Assembly: GCA_963971285.1 (NCBI GenBank)
Contig: OZ020260.1
Location: forward strand, 10,574,798 to 10,638,797
Reading direction: 5' to 3'
Length of the DNA stretch: 64,000 nucleotides
Source of the DNA: Astropecten irregularis
Lineage: Eukaryota; Echinodermata; Asteroidea; Paxillosida; Astropectinidae
Within the stretch, counting starts at the first letter, position 1. Each line of letters starts with the position of its first letter. The notes beneath the pieces are model-generated. The model was not told where the DNA came from. It saw only the letters and a program-made list of their open reading frames with translations, and did not search any database. Below are positions 25,901-40,900 of this stretch, one piece after another. The position numbers and the translations under genes were made by a program.

Positions 25901-28900
25901 GATGACCGGCAGCAGTAGTACATGTAACTCTCTCAGGAAATACCCCGGAGATCCGCACTACAGACAATTTCCTCTTTGTCCAGATTATTTGATTCTCATT
26001 TCGGGGCCATTATCCATCCTGTTGCGTGCCGGCGCGCTGTACATCGGGACTGTTTATGACAACCACAACAGGATAGCCAACAGGTGTACACACAGCAAAG
26101 GGAAAGGCCAATGGTTGGGATATTACTTGAATAACTAGACATGTGTCTTGTTTGGTACAGGACACAGACACAGTTATGCGGGTTTTTTTTTTGTCCTGAT
26201 GACATTTTCAGATGTTGCTTGCAAATAATAGACACTGCTGGTTAATACCCGGCAATGATTCCATCCCGGTCGGAAGTTCGGAACAGAAATAACGGTGCAA
26301 AGTGCAGAAAGGGCAGATAGGAACATAATTCAATCAAGCTTGTCTGTTCTCTTGGGGTATGGCATCTACTAAATTATTTGAATATTCGTGACTTCATCTC
26401 TAGTGACTTCTATTGAAGAATACGATAACAGTATTGATTCTGAACCCCATATGGCCATGTCTCAATGATATATGTTGAAATGCCTGCGCTTACGCTATAG
26501 GCCCCTGATGAACATTGCCATTTCATGAAACTGCTTAGAGAAAAAAAAATCTGCTTAGCCACAATCAGCCGAATACCAGTGAACACCAATGACATACAAA
26601 TATCACATGGTTTGAGGGTGGACAGTCGATTATACCTCCTGAGGTGTTGGAAATTGACAAAGTATAGTTTTTCGACTTCCACCCGAAATAAACCATGTGA
26701 TGTTTTACTAGGCTCATAAATATTCTCTATTGTCCACAATTTTGTCGAGAAGTGCAGCAAAACGTTCGTTTTCGTGAAGTAGGGGGAAGTTCACAAACGC
26801 GCACTGCAAACTAGGATAGATGCGCAGTGAGATGTTCCATGCGCAGTGAGATGTTACATGTGTAACAGTTCCTTAGGAGATTCCCCGGCTTACTCACTGG
26901 CAATCAGCAAATATATCCACTGGCACGTGATGGTGAATTGACCAATAGCACTGCGCACTTGCTCTAAAAATAGCACCGAACCTCAGACAAACATTGCAAT
27001 GTGGCCATGCAAACGTGTGGCGAGTAGAGGTATGTGTGCGCGTGTATGCATGGTGTGACGTCATTAGTGCGGAACGCTATTGGGATTCGGCTCTAGGTCG
27101 TGAATATTTATGAGGTATAGTAATACAGGACGTTTAGCTAGTAACCAAGTAGTATTACTGCTTACCTGACTTTCCTTTTCTTGAATCATCTTGAGTACAT
27201 CGTTGACGAGGTGATAATCCTTTGATCGAGCATCAGTGAAGACGTAGATGAACGAGCCTGGTAAGCTCATGTCTAAGGCTTGTAAGATGGCTCCAATACT
27301 GGCCTCTGGACAGTCCCCACCACCGCTCACGTAGACATTCCGGAGTTGCGACACAAACAGGTCCGGATCAGTTGTGATGGTGGCTGGCCCAATGTCTGAA
27401 ACATAAATAAAAACAAATCATCAAAATCATTCTTAAATCAATCTGTTCACTGACTTTCCTTTGTGAGATTGAATCGCCTATGAGTCAAATTCAAACTGGA
27501 TTCAACTTCATTTAGTTTCCCTCGAAGATTGGTTAAAAACTTACAAGGGGTGTACAACATTGGTATTAAAAGTGACAGAGCAGCTGCAGGCTGCTCATAA
27601 TTTGATTTGTCATGGAATAAAAACAAACCTGTGAAATTTTCAGTCATCGAAACAGTGGAATACAATGAAAAAACATTGCAATTGTTATGACAAATCGTGC
27701 CTTTTCGAAATGGATGTTTTAGTCTTACCCCCAGATCAAAACCGTTTTCGGTCTATCTTTCACTATTTTCTGGATAAAAACACCATTTCAGGCAGAAATA
27801 TTTTAACAGCATGTTAAAATCATTCCCCAACTTCAGAGGTTCTGACCTGGCCTCACAAATTGACATTTTTTCTTTAAATAAGTTTTCATGTGATCCCATA
27901 AAGGCCTTTTCACACGTTGCTAAAAAAACTCACAAAGCTTGTGAATTTTTCTTATGCTTGAAAAATTTCTCAAGGATTCACCTGGGATTTTAGTCACCGT
28001 CAAGCATTGGTGTCCTTTCACAATCATGATGACACTTTCGTAAGATTTCTCAAACATGAGAAAAACTCACAAGCTTACAAGTTTTTTTAGCATTGTGTGA
28101 AAAGGACACTTTAGAAGCGATAACTTGTAATTATTGAAGGCATATGACTTGAGATATCGGAAGTAATGGAAGACGTGAAGGTCCTTAAACTGTCTGACCA
28201 CTAACTATAATAAAATCACTGTCAGACATATATGGACAAAGATCCGTGTTTATCCATGAACCATGGCACCAACATTCAGCATCACTTTAACATCACCCGC
28301 AGGACATGTCACAAGCGCTCAAAGACAAACAAGATGCATCGCTATGGAAACACCTGTTGTTATTGTAACTGATTGGTAAATCCAACATCAAAAACCAAAA
28401 AAAAAGAGCCAAATAAATATATTTATTGGTTTGTTTGTCATCGTCTTCTTTCCAATTGACGGGACAGGCTCTATTTGCCAGGATGTCTGCGATTGTTTTT
28501 GATTCCGTTTCATTGTTTTCTCTGTCAACATTTCTGTACCAGCCCGAGGCTCACTGACCACCTGAGTTGTAATTGTTTTCAAAACACCACCGAAAGTTTT
28601 TTTTTTCTTATTTTCAAGTGGAGAACAGTAAAATAAAGTGCCAGAAAACACCTTCAATGTTAATCTCAGCTGGATATTTGTCTTGGAGCCAAGTTAATCT
28701 AAACTTGATTTGAGATGTTAACAAGAATCCATGGTTACTGTCAATATGATTGATGGAGGCTCAGTGTGACAATGTTCAGCTAGGAGCCTAGTGGCTGTAA
28801 GCTTCTAGAATCAGCCGTTGGGGCCAGTAAGGTCCCGATGCAACTCATTTCTCATGGCTAGATCGGCTGGCATTGTGGACATTCTGTCAAAGGAGGGTAC

Positions 28901-31900
28901 TGAAGACCTAAGAGGGTGTACCTCCGGATAAAGTTACCCATGTTTCAAGGAAAGATGGGTACTGATGGGAGAACAAGGACAAACTCATGTTGATTCTTAG
29001 GGATGGACCAACATTGTAGTTGGACAGCTTTTAAGGGCATGTGCAACATTGGTAACAAACCAAACAAGAAATTGTTCACAGATTTACGTAACATATAACT
29101 TTCAGGGTATGAAGTTGGTGCTGGTAGAAACATAAATTTGTTAAAATATTTCTGCCTGAATTTGGGTGCTTATATTCTGTGCAGAAAGAGTAAAACCAAA
29201 CAGCCAAAACAATTATTGGCAAGATAAAAAATCCTTCTTTATGTTTTATAAGAAAAATTGAGTCGGGATTTCACTATTTTCTCGTGACCGTACTCGGATT
29301 ATATCCAATTCAGCTAAAATTTTCTCAGGCTTATTATTTCATGTACATGTACCTGTTGGATTAGAAAAATTGTGAGTGCTGTTCTGTGACCTTTGCCAAA
29401 CACGTATTATATCTTTTGTTGTACAAATGCTCTTATTTGTACAACACAACTAAAAGGGAGTAAACCATTTAAAAGGTGTAAAACCTTTATACTACACAGT
29501 GAATGTTCCAAGTTCAAGTCTTATTCATCTATGACTATAATTTCCATTGGCTCTAAATCCCAAACCTGCCAAAACCAATCTTAAGAAGTTGTTGGAGTAC
29601 AGTTGGACTTCAACTAACTGAGTGAGGCCAGTATGTGATGCAAGAACAGAAATATGCTTGCCGACTCATTTTGGCATAAGTCCAAGTTTGTAAATCGTAA
29701 GTCATAGCTCCACAACATGATTGAAGTATTATAGTGTGTGGGATTGGCAACAGTTTCAAGGGGACTGGGATTTGTAAATTCAGAGAAGAATTCAATGAGT
29801 TCCTGTTTACACAAACTCCCTTGACAATAAACTTACCCAAGTAGGAAGTTTTCAATGATGTGTAATGCTTAGTAACCAAGCTTAAAACGTTTTGCTTATT
29901 AAACATCAGGGGCCAATTTTATAGAGCTGCTTAAGCACAAATTTTGTTTAAGCATGAAAAGTCTTCCTTGATTCATACAGCACTGCCAACCAAATTTTCA
30001 TGTGATGTTTACTGCTTTTGTTTTGTATTCGGGCATTATTATTCGAGCATAACATTCACAAGGAAATTTGACTGGATACTGATTTTATTTACCAAGGTTT
30101 TTGGTGCTTAAGCAAATTTTGGTGCATAAGCAGCTCTATGAAATTTGGCCACTGGTTGTGAGATACTGTTGCATTTTGATTAGAAAACTACTATTGACAG
30201 AATGCATGCTAACTGGACTTGCTTGGACCAACTGAAAGCAAGTTATTACCAAACAAAATGGCAAAAATATGATACACCCATACAATAACTCCACCAATAC
30301 ACAATTACTTGTTCTACAGAAGCCTACACATGTACCTTATGTGGACTTTCCTTTGTTCTCATGTACTGACCAAATGGACAAATTCAAACCAATGGTATTT
30401 GAACTGTACAGTGTACACATTTTTTCATGATGGAATTTGGACTGAATGTCCCTTGAATGATAAACTTTATTTTGTGACAGATAACGACACATTTTCACAT
30501 ATTTCTCCTTTTCTTTTTCATGAAAACATTCACTAAATGCTTGCAGTTAGAAGGGCCTGACGCGTTTCGATCCGAGCAGGATCTTTATCCAAGGCTAAAA
30601 GATGAAACCTTTGATAAAGATCGTGCTAGGATCAAAACGCACTCAGGCCCTCCTAACTCTAAACATTATGTGAACACATGCGAGTCCAAATAATATATTG
30701 GGATCTTTCATTATTGTGGATGTCCTTTGTCCTGAAGTCCACAGTGTGTATGTAACGCCTACAAACCCACAGCTAGCCCCACCCACACTGAGGAGTATCC
30801 TGCGTTGTGCCTTGCCTAATGGGGTCTATAAACCAAGGTTTAAGAACCCATCCCAGTCACTATAAACACAGATATGGGGTATTAACCTGCATGTAAACAA
30901 TCAAACATGTAAAACAATCCTCATACTTGGAAAAATGCATTCAGGGATATCTTTCTCTTTGTTCAAGGGGGGAGGGGTTAGTCCTCCTCTTAAGAGCAAC
31001 CTGCTTCTCATCATTCTTGGAATAAATATTTCTTTCTTCTCTGTCAGCAGTAGGTTAGCCTGAGGCATCCATTGTCTTTGGGTAACATGCCTGTCAATCA
31101 GTTTGTGTTTTGCTTTGTTGTTTGTGTGATATGGGGAGGTACACCAAAAAATGTTAACTGCTGATAGAATATTGACAAGTTAAAGACATTTCAGGCTAGA
31201 ATAGTGACATTGAAGAACCTGTGGCACAAGTTTATAACATTTAAAGGTAGAATAGTGAGATTGAAGAACCTTTGACACAAGTTTATAACATTTCAGGCTA
31301 GAATACTGACATTGAAGAACCTGTGGCACAAGTTTATAACATTTTAAGGTAGAATAGTGAGATTGAAGAACCTTTGACACAAGTTTATAACATTTCAGGC
31401 TAGAATACTGACATTGAAGAACCTGTGGCACAAGTTTATAACATTTCAGGCTAGAATACTGACATTGTAACACCTGTGGCACAAGTTTATTATAACATTT
31501 CAGGCAGAATGATGAAAATAAACCGAAAGTCCGAAACTGTCAGAACCTGTTGGAATCTGTCAACTCCAACTGATGGAGGTGGTAGGTTAATCCACAGAAT
31601 ACGCTTATAAATACTTCAGTCAACAATGTTTTTGTTTTTCAGTTTTACCTTGAAATGACAAGCTGGTATTTAGGCAGTTCCCCTTGCGTTTTATTGGGCA
31701 ACTGATGATACTAATATCACACTAACCACCATAAATCTTACTGAATGAATCCAGAATGAAAAATTGACTGTTTCAGCTTATCAAATATTGATCATAAGAT
31801 TTAGCCATGGTGTTCCTTTACATGTGGGTATCAAAGAGTCTTCCTCGCTCTGAACATGATATTGATGACTTGACTAGACAAGGTTGAGCAAATCACATCC

Positions 31901-34900
31901 ATTGCTCTCCAAATTGTCCTGAACTTTCTTACAGATGTACCTACGGTACATAAACAACCTCAGCTTGACAAAGAACAAGGACCACTAGTTCAATGGAAAC
32001 AAACGTCAATGAAGAAGCAAAAGACATCCTCTTTACGGCCCTATCATTTCAAGCATGGCTTAAAAAAAAATGCTTTTTAAAAACACTTCTGAAATTGTGT
32101 CCCGATTAGAAACTGTCAATCATTGCATAGTGCAAGATGTAAATACTAGCTTGAGATTACCATGGTGATGGTCTGATTCCAAACCCTTTGACAGTGACAG
32201 TATAAACAGTGACAGTGACTAAATATATGAGTCTGGTCTTCCTGATAAATAGTGTGCCAAATGGCATCCCAATGGTTGTGTGGACAGCTTTAAGGTGGAC
32301 AATAGACGTGTTGGAATGTCCAATGCGTAGGCCCCTACAATGCCCAATATGTACAATGCCCAACGTGCATCTTTTATGGCCATCACTGTCGATCAGACAT
32401 TCTAGGCTTTTGATGAAAAACAAACTCTGTTTTTAAAAGTCATTATGCAAATTAGGCCAACATTTACATACAAAACAGCGAAAATTGGGCTTGGTGAAAT
32501 CGATCCCTATAAGCTCCGGGGGCCGATTTCACTAACACTTTGCGATCATCGTAAAGCCCAAATCCATCGCTAAACGGAAAATTGCTATGCAAAGTAGCGA
32601 TCGATTTTCTGTTTAGCGATGGATTTGGGCTTTACGATGATCGCAAAGCGTTAGTGAAATCGGCCCCTTGACTTTAATGACAAACAATGATGTCTTAGAT
32701 TCTTAAAGTAATCCTCATACTACCGAATACAAACAGCAACTGTCAGTGTCAGCATGGCATTCTTAACCTTGGATCAACTAGCATCTATCATCTCTGACCC
32801 CCTTCATCCCTCTTCACAACAAATACTCTAGAGCAGGACTTTCTCTTTCCAGGAAGTTCTGAGGCTTGATGTAGCCCCAAGAAGATCATGGTGACTCATA
32901 GCAGGCCAGTAATAGAATCACGATGACAAAAGGTCTTGAAAGAAAGTGCCAGGGGTATATTATCTGCACAAATATTGACTCCAACTCCCATGCACTTCTC
33001 TTGAAGGGAGTGCATTGCACTCTTTACCCAGGCGACCTTGGCACAGCTTTTGGCAAGTACTGTTTGTTTGGTGAAAACAGAAGACCATTATTCTTCACCC
33101 CCTGGGAATGGAATGCCCGAGGCCCTATATTTGATGGCTGTTCCCTTTCCAGGTGCATACAGCACAGCAGCTAGGATTGGAATACCATATTTCACTGTTT
33201 GCGAATCTTTGTAACTTATAAGTTCAATCATAGAGCTAGGAACAGACAAACGTTTCTCTGTTGTGATGAAGTGGGCTGCTGGAACTTGTCTTCCACAACT
33301 TGATCAATGAAGCCTGATCTTTGGGTGGTCCTGTGGGCTGTTATTTAGTCTAGTTGGAACTTGGAAATGAAATCAGTATTGCCCCCCATCTCTTGCAGAC
33401 ACAGAACTATCCTTCTGTTCATCTAGAGGTTGTCCAAAGAAGCAAGAAAGCAATCTAGTTTCATACAGTTGGTCTTATCATTACTTGGGTTGGGGATGTG
33501 TGGTAACACCGTAAATATCCTCTTCTGTGGGTATTCATAGTTCTGAGAAGAACCAGTAACTTGACGTTTCAAGCAATAAGCTCTATTCATCTTCGGGAGA
33601 ATGCCTGATTGGAACTTTGAATGGAGCTTAAGTAGTCTTGTCATTACTTCTCATCATTTTATTACAAAGCTAGTACCCTACAGATGTAATTTGAGCATTT
33701 ACTTGCAATTCAAAAACCCCGTTTGCATTTTTGCCTTTTAATATCTGTAGCTGTATTTTAACCCCATATACTTATCAGCCGTGCAGTGATCATATACAAG
33801 TACCAGTATGTGAAACCAATTTTTGTCACATCATGGGATTCACAATATATTTGTTTGTTTGTTTTAAATTGTTTCTGGTTTGACATGCAATGACGCAATC
33901 TGAATCTGCAATGTCAGTTCTTTGCAAAAAAATGAAATTTATGGTATTGTTTTTACAGCCTACACCCATCTAACACCAGAGAACTGCCCATGTAATAAAA
34001 ATAACAATGGTGGATATTTGAAGTGCATGTTCCGTCTTTCGACGGTCACAGCGCCTGGTCATCCGCAACATTTCCTAAAACAATCTCAACTCTCTGGAAA
34101 TATTGTAGGCTATACAGCCCTGGCTGCTGTAAAGTGCACAAGGGCTAATCAAACCACAAAGCCATCTCTACCCTCTCAGGTACCCAGGCTCCTGGGTGAA
34201 AAGAAGCAATATAAGACAAAGCATCTTGCTCAAGGACGAAAGCACTATTAGCCCATGGCTGGATTCGAACCCACAATCTGTAGATTGACCACAAGACCTT
34301 AAGTACGGCACACCAGGCAACTAGGCCACAGCATGCACCCAACACAACAGCTTTCATATACCGGTAACCCGTCTTCAACCTGTGCATTTAAATGAGATTC
34401 AGCCGGTATTTTAACAGATCAATGCTCTACACAGGTTGCAGTGAACTAGTTCAAAGCTGTGGTTTCATGGCCGTGCCTTGACCCAATAGATCTATTCCCT
34501 GATATCAGAATCAGATGTTCTTGTTCAGAGGAAATTTCAGTTTCCCATCTGCGGAGATACAAAAGTTTTTCAGGGGACAATGGTGTCTAGAAATATCAAT
34601 TCAATTTAGTGTCCTCCCCAAAAAAATTATCAAATAAAGATGGTCAAACATCAGTTTCATACCTCAAATTGTGCCACTTTTCAAAGAAAAAATTTCAAAA
34701 TCTGTGAAAAGGGATTGAAATCAACTCATTTTCCCCCCTAACATCAAAGTCACACTCAGAGAGACTCAAAAATGCAAATTCCGTGTCATCTTTTTCCCAC
34801 CCACATTGCCATCTGGTTCTAAAATTTCCTGGTCTCGGTATCAGAGCCCTAATTAATCCCTGAATTGTGTTTCCGGAGTCTAAAGATTTGAAGTACTGAA

Positions 34901-37900
34901 TTGGATCAGGACGATTGTCTAAACAGCGGTAACGACCTTTTGACCAAGAAAAACAAGTTATAAAGAGGTCAGTGAGGCACGCACTAACAAAGCAAAATGA
35001 AAACGAGGAAGTGTTGGCTACAGTTGGGCAATTCCAGCGTAACGGACATGACAATCACACAGTTTTTGCCTTATTCAGAGGATCACAAAAAAGGATTGGC
35101 AGTTTGCAAACAATTTTAATTAGGCTTATCAGACACATTTAACTATCAGTGACATATGTAGTAAATTTTATGTAATTTCATTGAACAGCTGTAGAGAAAA
35201 TGCACTTCTTGTGACCGTAACGGACATGAAACCAAGTGGCATTTGGTGTCATGTCCGTTACGGTCACAAGAAGTGCATTTTCTCTTCAACCGTTCAATGA
35301 AATTACATAACATTTACTACATATGTCACTGATAGTTAAATGTGTCTGATAAGCCTAATTAAAATCGTTTGCAAACTGCCAATCCTAGTTTGTGATCCTC
35401 TGAATAACGCAAAAACTGTGTGATTGTCATGTCCGTTACGCTGGAATTGCCCAGTTTTTAAACTTCTAGCAGGACAAATCCCCTGACCCTGACAGGGTGA
35501 GTCAAAAAGAACTTGACCGGGATTGGTGATGCTTTTCAAAAGAAACAAAATGACACTCAAAAGTTCAGTAAAAGCATATTTTTAATAAGCACTCTCTCCT
35601 GCTTATTGGGAAAAAGAATGAAACAAATTGATCATTCCTAAGATGAGTTTATATCTATTTGAATGAAGGTACTCATTTTGCAAGCTGTCCATGGAATACC
35701 AATGTAAAGTGCACATTTTAGCTGCGTACGTCCCTAAAATGACTCCTTATACCCTTTCAGATGTTTTGATTCAGTTGAGCATTAACATTCTATGGACAGC
35801 TTCCAAAATGAGTACCGGTGCCTTCATTGAAATAGACATCACTCTGAACATTTGAGTGTCATTTGTTTCTTTTGAAAAACATCACCAATCCCGGTCAAGT
35901 TCTTTTTGACTCACCCTGTATAGATGTACTACAACTTAGAAGTAATCTGTCAGATGTAAATAATTCCCAAATGAACTACCCATTTCCTTTTTCTAAAAAG
36001 TACAAACAAACATATGTTGTTGGTTGCCCCCACCCTGAATTTTGTAAAAAAATGATGGAAGAAAGAGCTTTCCGACCACAGAGAATGCTTAAACCTGCTG
36101 TTGAGCAAAGACTGTAGCCATGAGCTGTGAGAGGAACCATTGTCAGGGACTCACAGACTCGGGGAGTTCTCAAGATTGGGGATTTCAAACTTCCTCCACA
36201 TTTGGCATTGTCATAAACTGGTAGGCCTATTTGCTTCTAATGCTTTTCCAGACTGGTACGGATTAGAGAGAAAAAATACGGTTAAAGGTAGTATCATACT
36301 TTGGTAGCACACCGAAACAGAAATCTTCACAGATTTACCTATAACTTACAGGGTATAAAGATGATATGATAGAAAAATACCGTTAAATTGTTTCTGCCTG
36401 AAATGCTGTATTTATCCAGAAAAGAGTAAAACCAGAGACAAAAATTATTTCTTTAAAGATCAAAAATAAAAGATAAAAGACATAGAAATATTGTGGACGT
36501 GTTTCATTGTTTTCTCAAAAAGTGGGCCCGTATGGGACTGAAATTTTCACAGATGACTGTTACTTCCTTGATATTTTTGCCCATGAATCTGTATTTCTTA
36601 GACAAAAACCAAAGTATGATATTACCTTTAAGATGTGGTGGATGTGTAGCCAAATTTTTCCCACTATGATGGTTCTAGAGTGCCCAGTATGTGGAGGTTT
36701 ACACTTTAAAAACACCCAGATTTTCTGACGTTGGATTGGAATATTTATAGCTACGGAAACATATCATTTGGTGTTTCATAAGAATGTTTCAGATAGTAGA
36801 ATCTGGTTTCCAGAACATGTTTCAGCCTGGGGAAAAACAGCTGAGCAAAATTATATTTTCTCTAGTCACCGTGCAATGAAAAAATGATTAAGCAAAAAAA
36901 GTCTCATGGTATAATGCAGATACTGTAAAAGATACCGGTATATGTAATTGGATCAATTTTAAGCAAGTGAATCAAACTTCACAAATACGAATATTCATAT
37001 TAAGATTAAGAACAGCAAGGCTACCAAAGTTCGACTTTGGGTACGGTACGGGTACGGTACAGGATTGGTAACATATATCCAAACAGAAATGTTCACTGAT
37101 TTACGTGTAACTTTTAGGATATGAAGATGGTGCTGGTAGAAATATACCATTAAAATATTTCCAGCTGAAATGCTGTATTTATCCAGAAATTAGTAAAACA
37201 ATGACAGACAACAGTTTTGGTCTCGGGGTAAGATTTGAAAATACTGTGAGCGTCTTTCACTGTTTTCTACAGTTTCCGATGATGACATGAGCTGAAAATT
37301 TCACAGGTTTGTTTTTATTCCATGACAAATCAAATTATGAACAGTCTGCAGCTGTTCTGTCACCTTTACCAATCCTGCATAATGCCATTAAGACTCAAGC
37401 TTGAAGGAAGTAGTGAGGATAAAAAAAACGCCATTTTGGTCCAAAATCTTCAGATTTACAAAATCTGTAAGAGATACAGATGTCTGTGTATGAATTGCTT
37501 GTGAAACTCAATCATATTTGAAAACTAACTTTGGTAGGAAACCAAAACAGAAATGTAAGATGGTCTGGTAGAAACACAATGTTAAAATGTTTCCATCTTA
37601 AATACTGTATTTATCAAACAATTTGTAAAAGCAATGACCGGAAATATTTTTGATCTTTAAGAGAAAAAAAAAAGGGTGAAAAGATTCAAATCATTCTGTG
37701 GCTGTTTTTCACTGTTTTCTCAAAAGGTGGGCACCGTATGGGACTGAGAATTTCACAGATGACTGTTGCTGTATCTTCCTCTTTTTTTTTTGCTCATGAA
37801 TACCTTTAAAACATAAATTAACCAAAGCGATTTCAATTGTAACAACTAAATTAGATACAAAATTAGGAATGAGCACAAATTCAAGCAAAATATAGACAGA

Positions 37901-40900
37901 AAATGTTGGGCTTTTGGGTTTGATTTGATCTTGATAACATGAACAATTGAACATCATTCTATTTTTATGACTTCACAGATCTGAATCTTGAAAAGCAGAT
38001 GGAAGAAATAAATTCTCTCTTTAAAATAAAATACAAGCAATCCAGTGTAAGGCTCAGTGTAGCGCTAAAAATAGACAGATTTTTTTTTAGGAACACAAAT
38101 TAACAGTCCTTGACAGAAAGACGAAAAACCTGTGACTCAATTGATTTCAATTTCTGGAACTAATACGCGTTAATGGCTAATTTCCGGTTCAATTCCCAAT
38201 TCCCACTTACACATGTACGGTTCTGTCTTCACAGTCCCTAGTCTGGCGACCCAGTCTGGCACCCAACCCCAAGAGAGATCAGTAAAGAGACTATTAGGGG
38301 AGAGAGATGGGTAGCCCATGAAGGATTGTGTGTGTGACTCAGATGAGAATAATTAGCTACTTCCTTGCGCTGGGTGTGATGGGAGTGATGGGTGTGTTGG
38401 ATCATGGAGGAATAAATGTCTTCACTCTGTTCAATTCAAGATTCACACACGCCCAAATAACCGCGATTATTTGCGTCGCAATTTCAATTGCGATTCAAAA
38501 ACCGTTATTTTTTTGTGTATCCTCTTTGAGTGATCCCTCATGTACTGTTCTCAGGTTGCAGCATTGCTGTGTACGTGTATCGGTGAAATGATCCCTGGGA
38601 TATGGCAGTGTGTGTGTGGTTTCATGGCTTCTAACCACCAAACGAACAAAGATAATTGACTATTGGGGTCACCACCAATGTAGGACCGGATGGCTCAGTT
38701 GGTAGAGCGCCTGTACGATATCGCCGGTTCAAATCCTGCTCCCGTCAATTTTTCTTTGTTCACTTTTCTCAGTCAGTTTCCCTTGTAGTTACATGTATTT
38801 GATGATTTTTGTGTGTAGACGCAATTCAAATCGCACTTATAAAGCATCTTTTTGCAAATTGCGATTATTTGCTTGTATGAACGAAAAAACATGTTCTTTT
38901 ATATCCCATCATGCAAGGCGAGTGCTATACCAAGTTAAGTTCCTGTTACAGCATGTTGTGTACGTGTGTAAACTAACATCGATTCAGTTTGTCGCATGCT
39001 TAGCACTGGATGCAGGTCAACTTCAGGTCAAACTTCGGGAATTGAGCATGTGCAGTTCGATTAAGAAATTGTACTGGTGCTATTTCGTTTTTTTTTGCCT
39101 GTGTGGACAAGCCACAATGTATTCGTGATTACACTGTAATTGTTGTGGGTTTTTTAGTGTATGTGAACGTGCCAAATGTGACCTTGATGGTTAGGGACCT
39201 CTTCATCAAGGAAAAAAAGGCCAGCATTTTGGCTGCCCACATCCTACTTCCAACTCTTCCAAAGATAGATGCTGTTCCCACTGTTCCGAGCTTTGGATAG
39301 TATTTTTAATTGTCTATGAGACAGGCACCGTATTTATTTCTGGTAGCAAGAAGGAATTGGGTCTTTTTAACTAGTTTTTTGGTGTGTTTACATGCATGTG
39401 TCTACAAGGGCGTGTTTTGGCGGATTTGACCAATATTCTGACGTCACTCTTGATGAACAAAAAACATACTTGGGAGAGGGAGCCAAAATGCTTTTGGTAA
39501 ACAAAAATGGTAGCAGACATGGCGGAAGGTATCAGACCTGTGGGTCTGCCATGTTGGACCGACCGTAAAACAATCCCTTCCCCCGGTTCTCGTTCGGTTA
39601 AACCAATGACGTCACTGAAGCAGAACCGAAGTCGCCAAAACGCCAAACCAATAACCAATGCAGAAACATGTTCACTGTCTGCGCCACGCAAACTCACCCC
39701 AAGGTTTCTGCGTTATCAATGTTCAACTTAAGCCCTGTCCGCACTGGACTTACTTTTCCAGGGATTTTACCGAGCCGATGGGTAAATGAAAAATGGGCAA
39801 ATATTACCGGTGTCCGCACTTGGACTTTTGACTCGGGTAACTTAACCGTGCACGCGCGGAAGAATTACCAAGCTGTCAATACTAGGCTCATGAGGGTACC
39901 CGACTCGCACTGTCCACACTGGACTTTTCGTCTCGGGTAAAGTGTCTTGGGCATTCTACCCAGGCAGAAGTTGGCCGGTAGAAATACCTGCGCGGCTCGG
40001 GCAAAGTAACTGAGAGGTAGACTTCCTGAGACGTCTGCACTGGACTTAAAATGGGTATAGTACCCAGCGTCTCGGTTACTTTGCCCCATAAAAGTCCAGT
40101 GCGGACAGGGCTTTCCTTAGAATTTTTCCAACTAATTGAGTAAGAGTTGACCAACCGAGGCAGGCAATTCAATATGTGAGACTGCGGCTGTCTGCTCTTC
40201 CCAGGTCACTAGTCAAGCTCAGCTGTTGCCTTGACGACACAAATAGAAAATGAGACAGGACAGGAAGTGAGGTGACCACCTCTGACTTGGCTTGACCCCT
40301 GGATGAATCAGTGAGCATTGTCTTCTTGTTGGCTGGACATGTAAGCCTACAGTCAGGATTCAGGGAACACAACACACACACACAGCTTCCTGGCTGGCCT
40401 CTAAATGACTCCAATCCGAACCAGTCCGACCTGGTATTTACAGACGATTACAGGTCACATCCAGTGTTATAGATTGCCCAATTTGAGTGCTGGCTAAATT
40501 CACTAGTTGTGAAGTGTAGCAAGCGGAGCTCTCGAAGCTCACGGCCGGCGCCCAGGAGATAATACATAGTAAAATGCAAGTCAGTACATACGTGAAAATG
40601 TCAGCAATATTCTGTTTCAAATAAATTGTTATCGGGGATCTGGTCTATTTGTCTTACAAAATTTGTCTCCAAGTCAAAATCTGACTGTTCTTCATGTGAA
40701 AAAACACAGCATTAATGTTGTAATTTGTGAATTTTCTGTGATTTTCAAGACTTTTTGTGCCAGTCGGCAACATGATTTTTCATCTTGAGTGTTGGTTGCA
40801 AAGGTTGAGTGCCGGATGTCCCCAACCGGTGCTGACTGGTGTGGCTAGAACACTGGTCACATCACTTCCATCTAACCACAGGAGACAGAGCAGCAATAAA

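Noticed and set aside
31180-31482. 100-codon minus-strand frame with VLQC-type repeats
   Set aside because: It is the 60-bp tandem array.
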